Shown here: in pieces, positions 48,166-60,100 of the stretch | Layout of the letters: every line of letters begins with the position of its first letter | Position numbering within the stretch: position 1 is the first letter of the stretch | Origin: Cunninghamia lanceolata | Taxonomy: Eukaryota; Streptophyta; Pinopsida; Cupressales; Cupressaceae | Length of the DNA: 64,000 bases | Direction of reading: 5' to 3' | NCBI GenBank assembly: GCA_027924645.1 | Contig: BSBN01000297.1 | Coordinates: 9,486,001 to 9,550,000, forward strand | Notes under the pieces: model-generated | Database searches by the model: none | What the model saw: only the letters and a program-made list of their open reading frames with translations | What the model was told of the DNA's origin: nothing | Position numbers and translations under genes: made by a program

Positions 48166-48169
48166 AAAA

Positions 48170-48186
48170 TAGTTGTAGAAGGAGGG
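48170..48186 (+). other. Diverged primer-binding site, tRNA-Asn-like
   Basis: TAGTTGTAGAAGGAGGG follows the LTR end by four bases, as at 21944. It matches that site at 14 of 17 positions. Confidence 0.45.
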
Positions 48187-48412
48187 CCTGATCAATCTAT
48201 ATTGAATTAGGTTTTCCCCATCTGGCCAAGGAAGGAGGTTGACCAGATCAGCATCTATTAGGGAAATAATTTTTTGAGAGCTCCACCAACACAGAAAAAT
48301 TAGGAGTGATTGTGGTAAGAGGAAAATACAAACCTCTAGGTTGTTTAGTCCATTTAGATCTTAAACTCTAGAGGCTCATCCCAAAGTACCACCTAATTTA
48401 CCCATGGATTCA
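48187..48412 (+). other. Leader remnant of an LTR element
   Basis: No reading frame. It is interrupted at 48413 by the next Copia element. Confidence 0.35.
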
Positions 48413-49980
48413 TTTTGAATCCACAAGACAACTAAGAGGGGGGGTGAATCAGTTGTAACAAAACTTCAAACCCTTAGAAACATTTAGATCCACATTGACC
48501 TTTAAAGATGTTATGATGATTAAGCATGAAAATAAAATAACTAAAACTAAATCATAACAACACCACACATTAGAGAACGCTAGATTTTTACATGGAAAAC
48601 CCTAAAAGAGAAAAATCACAGTGAGGATTAGCTCACAATATAATGTAGTAGCAATAACAAATTATAAAGGCTCGCTGCTAGAGAGAATTCTCACTGCAGG
48701 TGGACTCACTATCCAAGTGGACTCACTACCCACTAAGAAAGAAATAAAGAAGAGAAGAATAGCTCACTACCAGGCTTTGAACTGATATAGTTGCATCTAA
48801 CCTATGCATGGAGTTTAGTTCCAATGAAGCTCAATAGCCATCACAACATCACTAAAAATAATGGACACCTTCTGTTCACTGCATCTAGTAACCTAACACA
48901 TGAAAGCTCTCACTACCCCTAGTCAAATTCTCATCATGACATCATCTCCCCCATGTACACCCATTCACGAATCCTTGACACTAATTTATACTATCATTAT
49001 CCTTGAAAATATTCTCCAAGGTTAGCAACACCACTTAACCCATAAAATTCATAATAGGTCTAGACCTAAACAATCTCATAGAGGAAGGGAATGAACGTAG
49101 ACCATACCACATCTTAGCATGGACCTCAATCCACTCTTACATGTTGTTCCATGCTTCCTCAATCAACAAAGCATGACCACATCTAGTGTAAACAACCAAG
49201 TCAGCCAAACTTGTGTAAACACTAAGAACTATTAGCACACACTTCCTTAAAAATAAACACACCTTGTGGATCTTACACCAAGCTTTAACACAATCTAGAA
49301 ACATCCAGGAACAACTTGAAGTCACTTGAAAAAAAACAAATCCAACCACAACAACTTTCACTTGAAGGGAGTTCACAATCTGCTTACAAATAACACTATC
49401 AAACTCTGCTACACAAGAAGTCACATTCTGGAGCATCAAATCACAAACCCTCTAGAATAAAGATATATAAGAATGTCGTAAGCATAAATCTAGAACCACA
49501 ACACCTGAAATTATTTTGTGGAGAAATGTGGAGCAAAACACCTTCTCCTAGACGCACTGAAACCACTATCAGACACATTTCTCAAACTGTTCAACATAAC
49601 TTTTACTGCAGAATGATCTAGAGCACCAAATTCTAGATTTAGGATCTTTAAACACTTCTAAACAACCTATCCAAACTGCATACTTAGATCTCCAACACAA
49701 AACAAATGTGGAGCAAAAACTCAAACAACAATTTGTAAGCTAGAAGGCTTCTTCAACACATCGTTTTCATAATTAATCAAATTTTCTCAAAAGCACTTGG
49801 AAACCCAACAATAGAAGGATATCCTCAACATCTTCAACACCTCTATAAAGCAACCAAATCCCTTTTAACTAGACAACTTAATCAAACAACAACAACCTCA
49901 TCAGAAGACATAGTTGACACCAATGACAACACATGCTTGTTTACATCAATGACAACACCGATTAGAACATACTTGGAACA
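48413..49980 (-). repeat. 3' LTR of the integrase-less Copia (1,568 bp)
   Basis: Plus-strand TTTTGAATCCACAAGAC...CATACTTGGAACA. Minus strand begins TGTTCCAAG. A second purine-tract candidate at about 50152 leaves the right boundary open by 170 bp. Confidence 0.7.
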
Positions 49981-49995
49981 ATCTCCCCCTTTTTT
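49981..49995 (-). other. Polypurine tract of the integrase-less Copia
   Basis: Minus strand AAAAAAGGGGGAGAT abuts the LTR. A similar tract lies at 50152-50163. Confidence 0.6.
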
Positions 49996-50420
49996 CATTG
50001 ATGGCAACACATGATGTGAAAAACCATCAAGACACAACTCTACACCAATCTTCTTTAACTTGTTACTCTCCACCTTTCTTTCGCACATCTTACTCTCTCT
50101 CTCTGATCACTGATTCTCTTCTTTCTCCCCTTTTGTTTTTCACATGAACAATCTCCCCCTTTGACATCAATGGAAAAGGGTGTCAGAATGTTCCTTTTTC
50201 TTGATATTGCACATACTTGCACTATTCACTATTGCTCTGCAACATCTTTTTCTTTCATTCCTCTGAATACTCCCGCTAACTGCTACAATCATCATGACCA
50301 CAACCTACTCCCCTTGAGAGGTAGCCTCCAATCATCAATCCATAAAAGAGTGAGTCTTGAAATCTACTAGATTGATGCATCTCCTATGCATTTAGTTCAA
50401 TGAAGGGGGGGCAATGAGCC

Positions 50421-53387
50421 CTAACTTCTCTCAAAGATACTCAAATGTATCCTTAGGAAGAGCCTTAGTGAATATGTCAGCAACTTGATCCTTTGTAGGC
50501 ATGGTGCATACTCAATCTTCACTTCATTATCTACAACCTTCTCTCTTAGAAAGTGATACCTAATTGAAATATGCTTTGTCCTTGAGTGCATCACCAGATT
50601 CTTTGAAATGTTAATAGCACTTGTATTATCATAGAAAATAGAAATTGATTCATCATACACAACTTTGATATCCTTCAAGTTTTGTCTCATCCATAACACC
50701 TGTGTGCAATATGATGCTATAGAAATATACTCTACCTCTACAGTAGATAAAGACACTAAATCTTGTTTCTTACTTAGCCAAGACACCAATCTGCATCCAA
50801 GAAAGAATGCACCACCACTTGTACTTTTCCTCTCATCTACACATCCAACCCAATCTGCATATGTATAAGCACTTAAAGTAAAGTTAGTATCTTTTGGATA
50901 CCACAATCCATGATCTAGAGTGCCCTTTAAATATCTAAATATCTGTTTTACTGCCATGATATGTGAATCTCTAGGATCTACTTGAAATCTAGCCACAAGA
51001 TAGACTGAATGCATGGTATCTAGTTTGGTAGCAGTTAGATATAGTAATCCTCCAATCATTGATCTATACTTTCTCTAATCAACCTTAAGAGATTCATCAT
51101 TCTTGCTCAACTTACAACAAATAGCCATGGGAGTACAAACTAGTTTAGAATATTCCCTTCCAAACTTCTTCAACAAATCTTTCACATACTTTGACTGAGA
51201 AATGAAAATACCCTTATCTATCTGATTGATATGTAACCCAAGGAAGCAGTTCATTTCCCCACACATAGACATTTCAAATTCTTTATGTAATTCTTCTGCA
51301 AACCTTTTAGACATATCTTCATTTTTACTAAAAATTATTTCATCAACATATACTTCCATAATCAGGACTTGATCGTCACTTACTCTTATGTACAAGTTTC
51401 TATCTGTGGACCCTTTGATGAAACCTTACTGTAATAAATACCTATCTAACCTTTCATACCAAGCTCTGGGAGTTTGCTTCAATCCATAGAGTTCCTTCTT
51501 CAACCTACAAACCATATCTATTTTATCTAATAACTAAAATCCATCTGGTTGTTCTGTGTATACTTCCTCTTCTAACTCAACATTTAGAAAATCAGACTTC
51601 ACATCCATTTGATATATCTTGAAATCCTTATGTGCTACAAAAGCCAAAAATATCCTAATGGCCTCCATTCTTACCACTAGAGCATAAGTTTCCTCATAGT
51701 CAATTCCTTCCACTTGTGAGTAGCCTTTACACACAAGTCTTACCTTGTTCCTTACTAATTCTCTATTCTCATTCAATTTGTTTTGAAATACCCACTTAGT
51801 TCCAATTACATTTTTGTTCTCTGGTCTTAGGACAAGTTCGCAAGTCTGATTCTTCTAAATCTACATTAGTTCTTCTTCCATAGCCTTAATCTAACACTCA
51901 TCCTTGCATGCCTCAACCACTATTTTAGGTTCAACTTTAGAGAGTAAGCATAGATTTAAATGTTCTTTAGTAGCTCTGCTTCTTGTTAATACATCTTTGA
52001 GATGATAAACATTTCCACCTATCCTCTTGCCAACATTAATTACTGTTTCAGAGCTTTTTCTGATCTCACATCCATCATTCTAAAATGTAAGATTGTAACC
52101 CTTTCTATACTTCTATCCAACACTCAAAAGATTATGCTTTAAACCTTTGACATAAAGAACATCACCGGTGTTATGCTTTCCATCAAAACTGATTAAACCT
52201 TTTCCACAAATCTTAGCAGCTTCATCACCGCCAAACCTAACTACTCCACCATCATATTTTTCAAGTTTAACAAACTTACTCTTATCACCTATCATATGAT
52301 TTGAGCATCCATTATCAATTATCCGGTCATCTTTTTCTTTCTTAGCATGAAAGGTAGACATTACAGTGCCTTTAGGGTTAGTACTTACTTCCAGACCCTT
52401 TTTCTTCACACATCTTCTAGAGTTAGTAGAAATAGTTTCATCTCTTAGGGATATAAATAAGTATTCACTATCATTATCATCCTCATAATCAGATTTATCA
52501 TCAGATATACTTGCATCTTCTCTAACATAGTAACTTTTCTTAACAATCTTACCTCTATTTTCCCTATTCTAAATTCTCAAAGCTCTGTCTAGACATATTG
52601 AAGCATAATGACGTACTTTTCCACAATTAAAACATTTTAAAGGCAACTTACCACTAAATTTTCTAATTCCCTTTTTCATCCTTCTGAAAAAGTTAGCTTC
52701 CACTTCATCAAGGTCTTCTAGATCTGATTCCACAATCTAAACTTTGATTTGCTATCCTTAAAAGTGGTCTCATCCTTTGTGATTCCACTAGTTGTGCCAA
52801 ATTCTCTTATTTTAAAAGAAGTTAGGGTGCCAAGCAACTAATCTTTGGTAAACTGATTCAAATTCTGTAATTCTTCAATAGCAGAAACCTTATGATTGTA
52901 ATTTTTAGGAAGAATTCTAAGTACCTTCAATATCACTTCTTTATCATCTATACTTCCGCCAAGTCCTTTGATGCCATTAACAACTTCATCCACCTTCTGT
53001 AAGTAGCTTGTAATGTTTTCATCTTTAGACATACACATGGTCTCATACGTGAGCTTCAAATTTTGCATTTTAGCTTATTCAACCTTCTCATCTCCTTCAT
53101 AAACACTTCCCAACCTTTTCCAAATCTCATTAGCAGTCTTCAAATTCATAACTTTCACCAACTTAGAATTAGTAAGTCCACTTAAGAGAGCATGTTTTGC
53201 CTTACCATCTATTTTAACAACTTTGATATCATCTTCAGTACTTATAGCATTCCAAGGTACAATGTAATTTGACTTGACAAATTTCTAGACCTCATAACCA
53301 AGAGCAATTAGAAAGGCTTCCATCGTTACCTTCTAGAGTGCATAGTTTGATCCATCAAAAAAGGGAATCTATTTCTTGTGTGCCATC
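50421..53387 (-). pseudogene. Copia polyprotein remnant: gag, protease, RT, RNase H, no integrase
   Basis: ATG at about 53387 (MAHKK...). Gag core: MQNLKLTYETMCMSKDENIT, ILKVLRILPKNYNHKV. Knuckle CFNCGKVRHYASIC has Arg for the second Gly. After a frame change, protease RIIDNGCSNHMIGDKSKF (52300 region; DSG is DNG) runs to HNLLSVG and NVYHLKD. The same frame then passes straight to the RT N-terminus ([30 protein letters not shown]), so the whole integrase is missing without a frame shift. RT motifs: [19 protein letters not shown], and VYVDEIIFSKN, where YVDD has become YVDE. RNase H: SAYTYADWVGCVDERKSTSG, SLSTVEVEY, HSRTKHISIRYHF. Several TAG/TAA stops remain. Inactive. Confidence 0.85.
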
Positions 53388-53415
53388 CCATATCTACCTC
53401 AAGTTGTTAATATTT

Positions 53416-53426
53416 CTCTGATACCA
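53416..53426 (-). other. Primer-binding site of the integrase-less Copia
   Basis: Minus strand TGGTATCAGAG, initiator-Met type, two bases from the LTR. Confidence 0.8.
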
Positions 53427-53428
53427 AT

Positions 53429-54071
53429 TGTTTAATACACAAGACAACTAACAGGGGGTGAATCAGTTGTAACAAAACTTCAAACCCTTACAAATATTCA
53501 AATCCATATTAACCTTTAAATATGTTATGATGATTAAGCATGGAAAGAAAATAATTGAAACCAAATCATAACAACACCACACAAGAGAACACCATATTTT
53601 TACATGGAAATCCCAAAAGGGAAAAACCATGGTGAGGATTAGTTCACAATATAATATAGTAGCAATATCGAATTATAAAGGCTCAATACTAGAGAGAATG
53701 CTCACTACAGGTGGACTCGTCCAAGTGGACTCATTGCCCATTGAGAAATAAATAAAGAAGAGAAGAATGGCTCACTACTAGGCTTTGAACCGGTATAGTT
53801 GCATCTAACCTATGCATGGAGTTTAGTTCCAATGAAGCTCAATATCCATCACAACACCAACAACATCTTTGCAGCATCACTGAAAATAGTAAACACCTTC
53901 TACTCACTACATCTAGTAGCCTAACACATAAAATCTCTCACTGCCCCTAATCAAATTCTCATCACAACATCATCTCCCCCATAGACACCCATTCATGAAT
54001 CCTTGACACTTATTTATACCATCATTATCCTTGAAAACATTCTTCAAGGTCGGCAACACCACTTAACCCAT
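53429..54071 (-). repeat. Truncated 5' LTR of the integrase-less Copia
   Basis: Collinear with 48413-49050 up to CACTTAACCCAT, then lost. About 0.9 kb of LTR, including the promoter end, is missing. Confidence 0.8.
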
Positions 54072-55967
54072 GCCTATCAGCAATCCAAGAAAGACTATTC
54101 CCTCAGGAGTAAAGGTGAGGAGCCTCTCACTTCATCAATTCCTCCTAAGTATAGTGTCCCACCTCAACCAAATGCAAACAACAATCAACCACCTCTCAAG
54201 GGACCCACCTCAGGGCCACCTAGGCCTAATTCTTACCCTTGACGGGGTTATGACATTGTGGATGATATGAAAATACAAAATCTAATATGTCATTGCTAGA
54301 TGTAGCTCAAGAGTGCCTAGCAAAAAATAAATCTCTATTCAAAGCCTTGGAACGGACAACATGGTCTCATGGTACTCAAGAAAATAGGAGTAAAGAGGTA
54401 TCCCAGGAAAATGTTTTGACTACTTTGTCTAAAGGAAATCCAGGTGTGCCTCCATTTCTTTTGAGCATTAGAATAGGTGGAAACAATTTGTATAATTGTT
54501 TAGTAGATTCTGGGGCCTCTGGTAATGTCATTCCATACATAAGTAGTTAGAAGTTGGTTTTTCCCTTCATGAGAACCAACAAGAAATTTATTGAACTAGA
54601 CAAAACTGAACTAAATGTGGTAGGATAAATCAAGGATGTCCATATATAGTTGGTATCTAACCCACTCATTCAAAGTCGTATTGACATCCAAGTGGTGGAA
54701 ATCCTAGAAATATATGGTATGTTGTTAATTAGGGATTGAACTAAGAGTTTGAATGGATACTTTGCTTGTAACTTATCTTATGTGTGGATCCCATGGAAAG
54801 GAAATCTTAACCAAAGACAAGTCCTAAGCAAGCCCAAATTTTAAAACACATGATTATTGAGTATAATGCACCTAACAAAGTGGCTTTTGTAGATGTTGAC
54901 CTAGGTGTTTATAGGATACATGAAGCTATGATGATCAATGTATTTGTAGGAAAGAAGATTTCATCAACAAAAGTGGATGAGGAACATACATATCAGGTCT
55001 AGGTGCAAGAATTCATGAGGAAGTTATCTAATGATAAACAAATGCTAGGTCCTGAAGTTTGTGTAGTTGAATTATTACTCCTTGATTGGTGTAGGATCCC
55101 TCATGACCCACACCCAAAATTATCTTGCACAAAGAATTGACAATGGATAAGGCAAACTTGAAGAAGAAAATTGAGAAAAGAAAGCAATAGACCCATTCAA
55201 AGTAGTCCCAGATGAGTGGCCTAGCCAATATCTTGAGTAGGAACCTATCCCAAAAGGGTCTACAGAAATAGAGATGTTTTCTTCTTAGGATAATACACTA
55301 TGGACTCTCAAGTTCAATCGATCAAAGTCCAAACAAAGTTGTGGAGCTAGAGTTGAATTGGTTAATCCTATAGGGAAATCCTTCTTTACATCATACATGC
55401 TACTGTTCTCCTGTACCAACAATGCTTTTGAATATGAAGAACTAATAAGAGGGCTTTTGTTATCCCATTAGAAAGGAGTTAAATTGTTCTAAGTGCAAGA
55501 GGATTCAAAGCTGATAGTCACATAAGTCAAAAACTAGTACACATGTTGCCACAAAAGATTGGCTGCTTATAGGAATATAGTTTGGGATTTGATAGAAGAT
55601 TTTGATACTTTTAATATAAAGATTGTGCACAAGCAAAGGAATCGGATTGCAAATTCATTAACAATAGCAACTAGTACTTTTAAACCAATGACAAAAGTCT
55701 AGATTGAAGCACTTCTATGTAGAACTGATTCAGACTCCTGTATCCCTGACAACATTACAAATTTATAGGTATTTAATGATGATAAGCACATTTTGGATGT
55801 TATTATTAATTCAAGTGTTTTTGAAACTCAAATTATTAATGAAGGGTAGAGATATTTGTTGGAAATTGATTATGATGGGATCATAAATTTGAAAATGAAT
55901 AATATTCCCAAGGGGTTGGTAACATTAAAAAGATTATTTGATGTGGACCAAATAACACAAAGCAAAA
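54072..55967 (+). pseudogene. Ty3/Gypsy pol remnant, part 1: protease and upstream RNase H
   Basis: Enters mid-gene at YQQSKKDYSLRSKGEEP and YDIVDDMK, then a one-base frame change. Aspartic protease: LLSIRIGGNNLYNCLVDSGA (about 54450-54510), active-site DSG intact. RDxTKSLNGYFACN with a W-to-stop precedes a linker. About 55300-55690 reads as an RNase H fold: WTLKFNRSKSKQSCGARVEL, FSCTNNAFEYEELIRGLLLS, VWDLIEDFDTFNIKIV. SCIPDNITN and VFNDDKHILDVIINSS then lead to the Copia insertion at 55968. The order protease, RNase H, then RT is known from one plant Ty3 lineage with an extra RNase H. Many stops and frame changes. The 5' end was removed at 54071. Confidence 0.82.
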
Positions 55968-57015
55968 TGTTGGGAATTAAGGTGTCTCAACCTTGGTAAT
56001 TTCTTGTATTTTTGAATTGTATTTATTTATTAATTGCCTATTACATTAATTGGATGCAAATCCTATGTTGTCATATTGTGGGAGTTGGCACGGTGATGTG
56101 TCATCCTACATGGCATATGACCACATGTATTTTTCTCCTCACATGAGGAGACAGGTGTCCCACTTAGTGGTAGGAATATTTTACCATGTGTCGGCATCTT
56201 GGATGTTGTGTAAGGGAATATTGACCATAACAGTCATGACAAATTCCTATGACGAAGTTATCACATGTAAGATTCAAAAATAGGAGATTCTATGATAGGT
56301 GAAGACATGTGTCAAAGAGCACCTTTGAAAAAGGGATCTTTGGGCACCCCAAGGTGGACTATGACATGTAAGAGAATATGCTATTTACAGCCTGTGTATG
56401 ATAGATTCTCTTACAGATGTAAGTTATGACAACTATGATAGATTCTATGACGGTTGTAAGAGTAGTAAGAGCATTTGTCATAGCCCATTTTGGAAATGGG
56501 TGACCTCCTTGGGATGAGGTGACTTGACAAGTGTCAGGAGCATCCTACAAAGTTGGACAAGTGCCCATAGGCATGGGTTTTGGGCCATGAGGCCATGTTG
56601 AACGCCCATCCCTATGTGGGGCCATTTCTGCCTTGTATATTCTATATAAATAGGTGCTTTGAAGAGGAGATGTATTACAAGTTTGATAGGTGCTATCATG
56701 CTACCAGTTTGTCTCTAGATATGAGTATCAAAGACTCCTGAGAGCTTGCATTGCAAGTGTATTGTAAATCATTTTAGTTTTGTTAATACATTGTGTAGGT
56801 TTTAGAGTGTGGGGTTTTTCACCTGATAAGGGTTTTCCCCATGTATATCTTGTGTCTCTCTTCTTCTATCTCACTTTCTTGTTTATGTGTTTGCTTCAAT
56901 ATCTCTATTAGTGGGTTTAACATTGCTATAATAGTTAGGATAAATTGAATTTGCAATCTCCTCCCCTCATTAGATTAGTGTAGGAAGCGATTTCTGCACA
57001 CCTAGCTTCCTTTCA
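55968..57015 (+). repeat. 5' LTR of the nested Copia
   Basis: 1,048 bp from TGTTGGGAATTAAGG to CTAGCTTCCTTTCA. TATATTCTATATAAATAGGTG (56635-56655) is a likely TATA region. Confidence 0.92.
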
Positions 57016-57017
57016 GT

Positions 57018-57030
57018 TGGTATCAGAGCC
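57018..57030 (+). other. Primer-binding site of the nested Copia
   Basis: TGGTATCAGAGCC, 13 of 13 initiator-Met type, two bases after the LTR. Confidence 0.95.
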
Positions 57031-57127
57031 TAGCTATTTTTGGTTCTAGCTACTGTGTAGGGGTTTTTTGAGGTGATCTTTGGTCGAGTGGGAGTGTTGT
57101 GTAGAGTATTTTGTATCTTGTTGCAGC

Positions 57128-60100
57128 ATGGAGATGGCAACCACATCCAGAAAGTTAGAGGTTGAGAAATTCAATGGCACTAATTTTGAGTTGTGGAAAC
57201 TCAAGATCGAGGACCTACTTGTTGATCATGACCTATGGGAAATGGTATCCGGTGTGAAACCTACAGTAATGTCACAAGCTGATTGGGACCTCAAAGATCA
57301 AAAGGTTAGGGGTCTCATAAGACTCTATTTAGCTGACTCTGTCCTGTTGAATATCCATGAGAAGAAGAGCATGAAATATCTTTGGAAGAAGTTGCGTGAT
57401 GTTTATCAGGCCAAGTCCTTAGTAAACAAACTTTTCCTAAAAAAGAAGTTGTTCACTCTGAAGATGGAAGATGGAGGATCTGTTGTGGATCACATGAATT
57501 CTTTCAACATGATCGTTGCACAGTTGACATCTATGGGTGTGAAAATGGAGGAGGAGGATTGTTGCATGACCCTGCTTTGTTCTTTGCCAGATTTGTGGGA
57601 TCATCTTGTCATCGCTATCAGAAGCACCACTACCACCTTCAATATGGAAGATGTGGTGTCCTTGCTGTTATCTGAAGAAATGTGGAGGAAGACTTCTGAA
57701 TTAGCCAAAGAGGCTCTTGCAGTTCATGGAATACCCAAGGAGAAAGGGAAGAAGAAAGACAAGAAAGCTAAGAAGGGAAGATCCAAATCTCATGGGAGAT
57801 CCAAATCTCCTAGAAAGTCCAAGGCTTTTTGTTGGAACTATGGAAAAACTGGGCATTTCCAAAAGGAATGCAAAGAGGAGAAGAAAAAGAAGAAAAAATC
57901 TCCTGATTCAGATTCTGACAAGTCACAAGATGATGGTGATGCCTTCATCGCAGCCCTGGCCACCCATGTATCTGATGATGTGTTGTTGATTGATTCTATT
58001 GCATCATTCCACATGACCTCGCATCGAAGCTGGTTCATGAAATATGAAGAATTCGATGGTGGAAGAGTGTACCTAGGTGTTGACTCTCATCTGAAAATTG
58101 TTGGTCATGGAAGAGTCTCAATCTGATTCCTTGATGGATGAGTGAAGGGGATCACTAGAGTTATGCACATTCGAGGCCTTGCACGAAACCTACTTTTTGT
58201 AAGTATGTTGAATGATGCAGGTGTGCAGGTTGTCTTTTTGAAGGATGGATGCAAGATGCCTAGAGGATATATGGTGCTTGTGAAGGGTTCTTTGAGAGGT
58301 ACCCTGTTTCAACTAGAGGCATGCATTTCATAGTGTAATAGTTCTTTTGACTCAAAGAAATGAGTTGCAGTCACTTCATCTCCACCATCTAAATGAGCAG
58401 TGAAGAAATCTATTGTAACTAGTTCTATTGCTAGTGCACATGCTTTGGAAGCTAAGCTTCCTACTAAAAAGCCTATGCTATGGCATTTGAGATATGGCCA
58501 CATTGGTGAGAAGGGTCTGCGTACCCTAAAAAATAAAAACTTGATTGAGGGCTTAAATGATTGTAATCTTGAGTTTGACTTTTGCAAACATTGCATTTAT
58601 GGAAAGTAAAACCATGTTAAGTTTTACTCTAGTTCTCACAAGTAATCTGGTGTATTGGATCTTATTCATTTTGATGTGTTTAGTCATGTTAATGTTCCTT
58701 TGATTTCAAAATCTGTATATTTTGTATCTTTTATAGATGATTATAGTAGAAGGACATGGGTTTATTTTATCATAAGAAAGACTGAAGTCTTTACTCAGTT
58801 TAAGGAGTTTAAAGCCTTTGCTGAAACTCAGACTAGTAAAAAGATTAAGTGTTTGATAACTGACAATGGTGGTGAGTTTTGTTCAGAAGAGTTTGATAAG
58901 TTCTGTAAAGAGAAAGGGATTGAAAGGCATAAGACAACTCCATATACCCCGCAACAAAATGGAGTTGCAGAGAGGATGAACAGGACACTAATGGAGAAGG
59001 CTAGGAGTATGCTTAGTGGAGCAAGCCTCGAACAAGAGTTTTGGGCTGAAGCCATTGCCACTGCTTGCTATCTGGTAAACAGATCTCTTACATCATCTCT
59101 TTTTGGTAAGACACCTATGGAGGGGTGGTCTAGTAAGAAGCCTTCAGTTAGACATCTTCATGTTTTTGGTTGAGGCATATGCATATGTGCCTAGGGAGAA
59201 ACGGTCTAAATTGGAGAACAAGGTTGTTAAGTGTATTTTCATTGGCTATGGCGTCAGTGTGAAATGATACAAGCTTTGGGATCCAGTGGCTAAAAAAGTG
59301 TTGTATAGTAGAAGTGTTATCTTTAGAGAGCTAACACCTTAGCTAGAACAGACAGGAAAGAAAGAAAATATGGTTTAGTTTTCTTCTACCCTTGAGAAGA
59401 CCGAATAAATAGACCTTATGAGACCTGATGATGAGGAGAGCTCTAGTAGCTCTGAAAGCTCAAAAGAAGAAGCAGAACCTCAACCTCATCTATTGAGGAG
59501 GTCTACACAAACAAGAAAGCAACCTGATAGGTTTGGTTATTCATTACTAGATTCCAGTTGTGCTTTTGCTTTACTTACTAACACTGATGAGCCTAGAACT
59601 GTGAAAGAGGCTATGGGCATGAAAGATGCAGGTTCCTGGAAGGTGGTCATGAAGGATGAGATGGCTTCTTTGGAAAAGAACAAAACATGGGACTTGGTGC
59701 CTTTGCCTGATGGATGGAAACTTGTTGGTTACAAATGGGTGTTCAAGAAGAAATTTGGTGCAAGTGGCAGTATTAAAAAGTACAAGGCTAGATTGGTTGT
59801 GAAGGGGTACTCGCAAGTGGAGAGAATTGATTATGATGAAATTTTCTCTCTCATTGCAAAGTTTACATCCATTTGATTTCTATTACCTCTTGCAACTACT
59901 TATGACCTAGAGGTAGAACAGATGGATGTGAAAACAACTTTCCTTCATAGTGATTTGGACAAAGAAATCTACATGTCACAGCCAGATCATTACATAGAGA
60001 AAGGTAAAGAAAATTTGGTTTGCAAGTTTAAGAAGACTTTGTATGGTTTGAAGCAGTCTCCTAGGATGTGGTACTTCAAGTTTGATGCCTCTATGTTGTC

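Larger units (their letters stand above)
48413..54071 (-). mobile_element. Minus-strand Copia element lacking integrase, right LTR truncated
   Basis: The left copy of the LTR (48413-49980) is complete. The right copy (53429-54071) matches only its first 640 bp and then breaks into Gypsy sequence. The interior carries gag, protease, RT and RNase H on the minus strand, with a primer site (53416-53426) next to the right LTR and purine tract (49981-49995) next to the left one. The LTR-end G-run (GAGGGGGGGTGAATCAG) is shared with the tandem array, suggesting the same broad lineage. The integrase region is absent. Confidence 0.85.

Noticed and set aside
50161..50370. Plus-strand 69-residue frame near the integrase-less Copia purine tract
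   Set aside because: Lies in the non-coding 3' interior of a minus-strand element and has no motif.
54003..54242. 79-residue frame spanning the Copia LTR and Gypsy junction as a fusion gene
   Set aside because: First part is LTR sequence read by chance. Only the second part matches Gypsy coding sequence.
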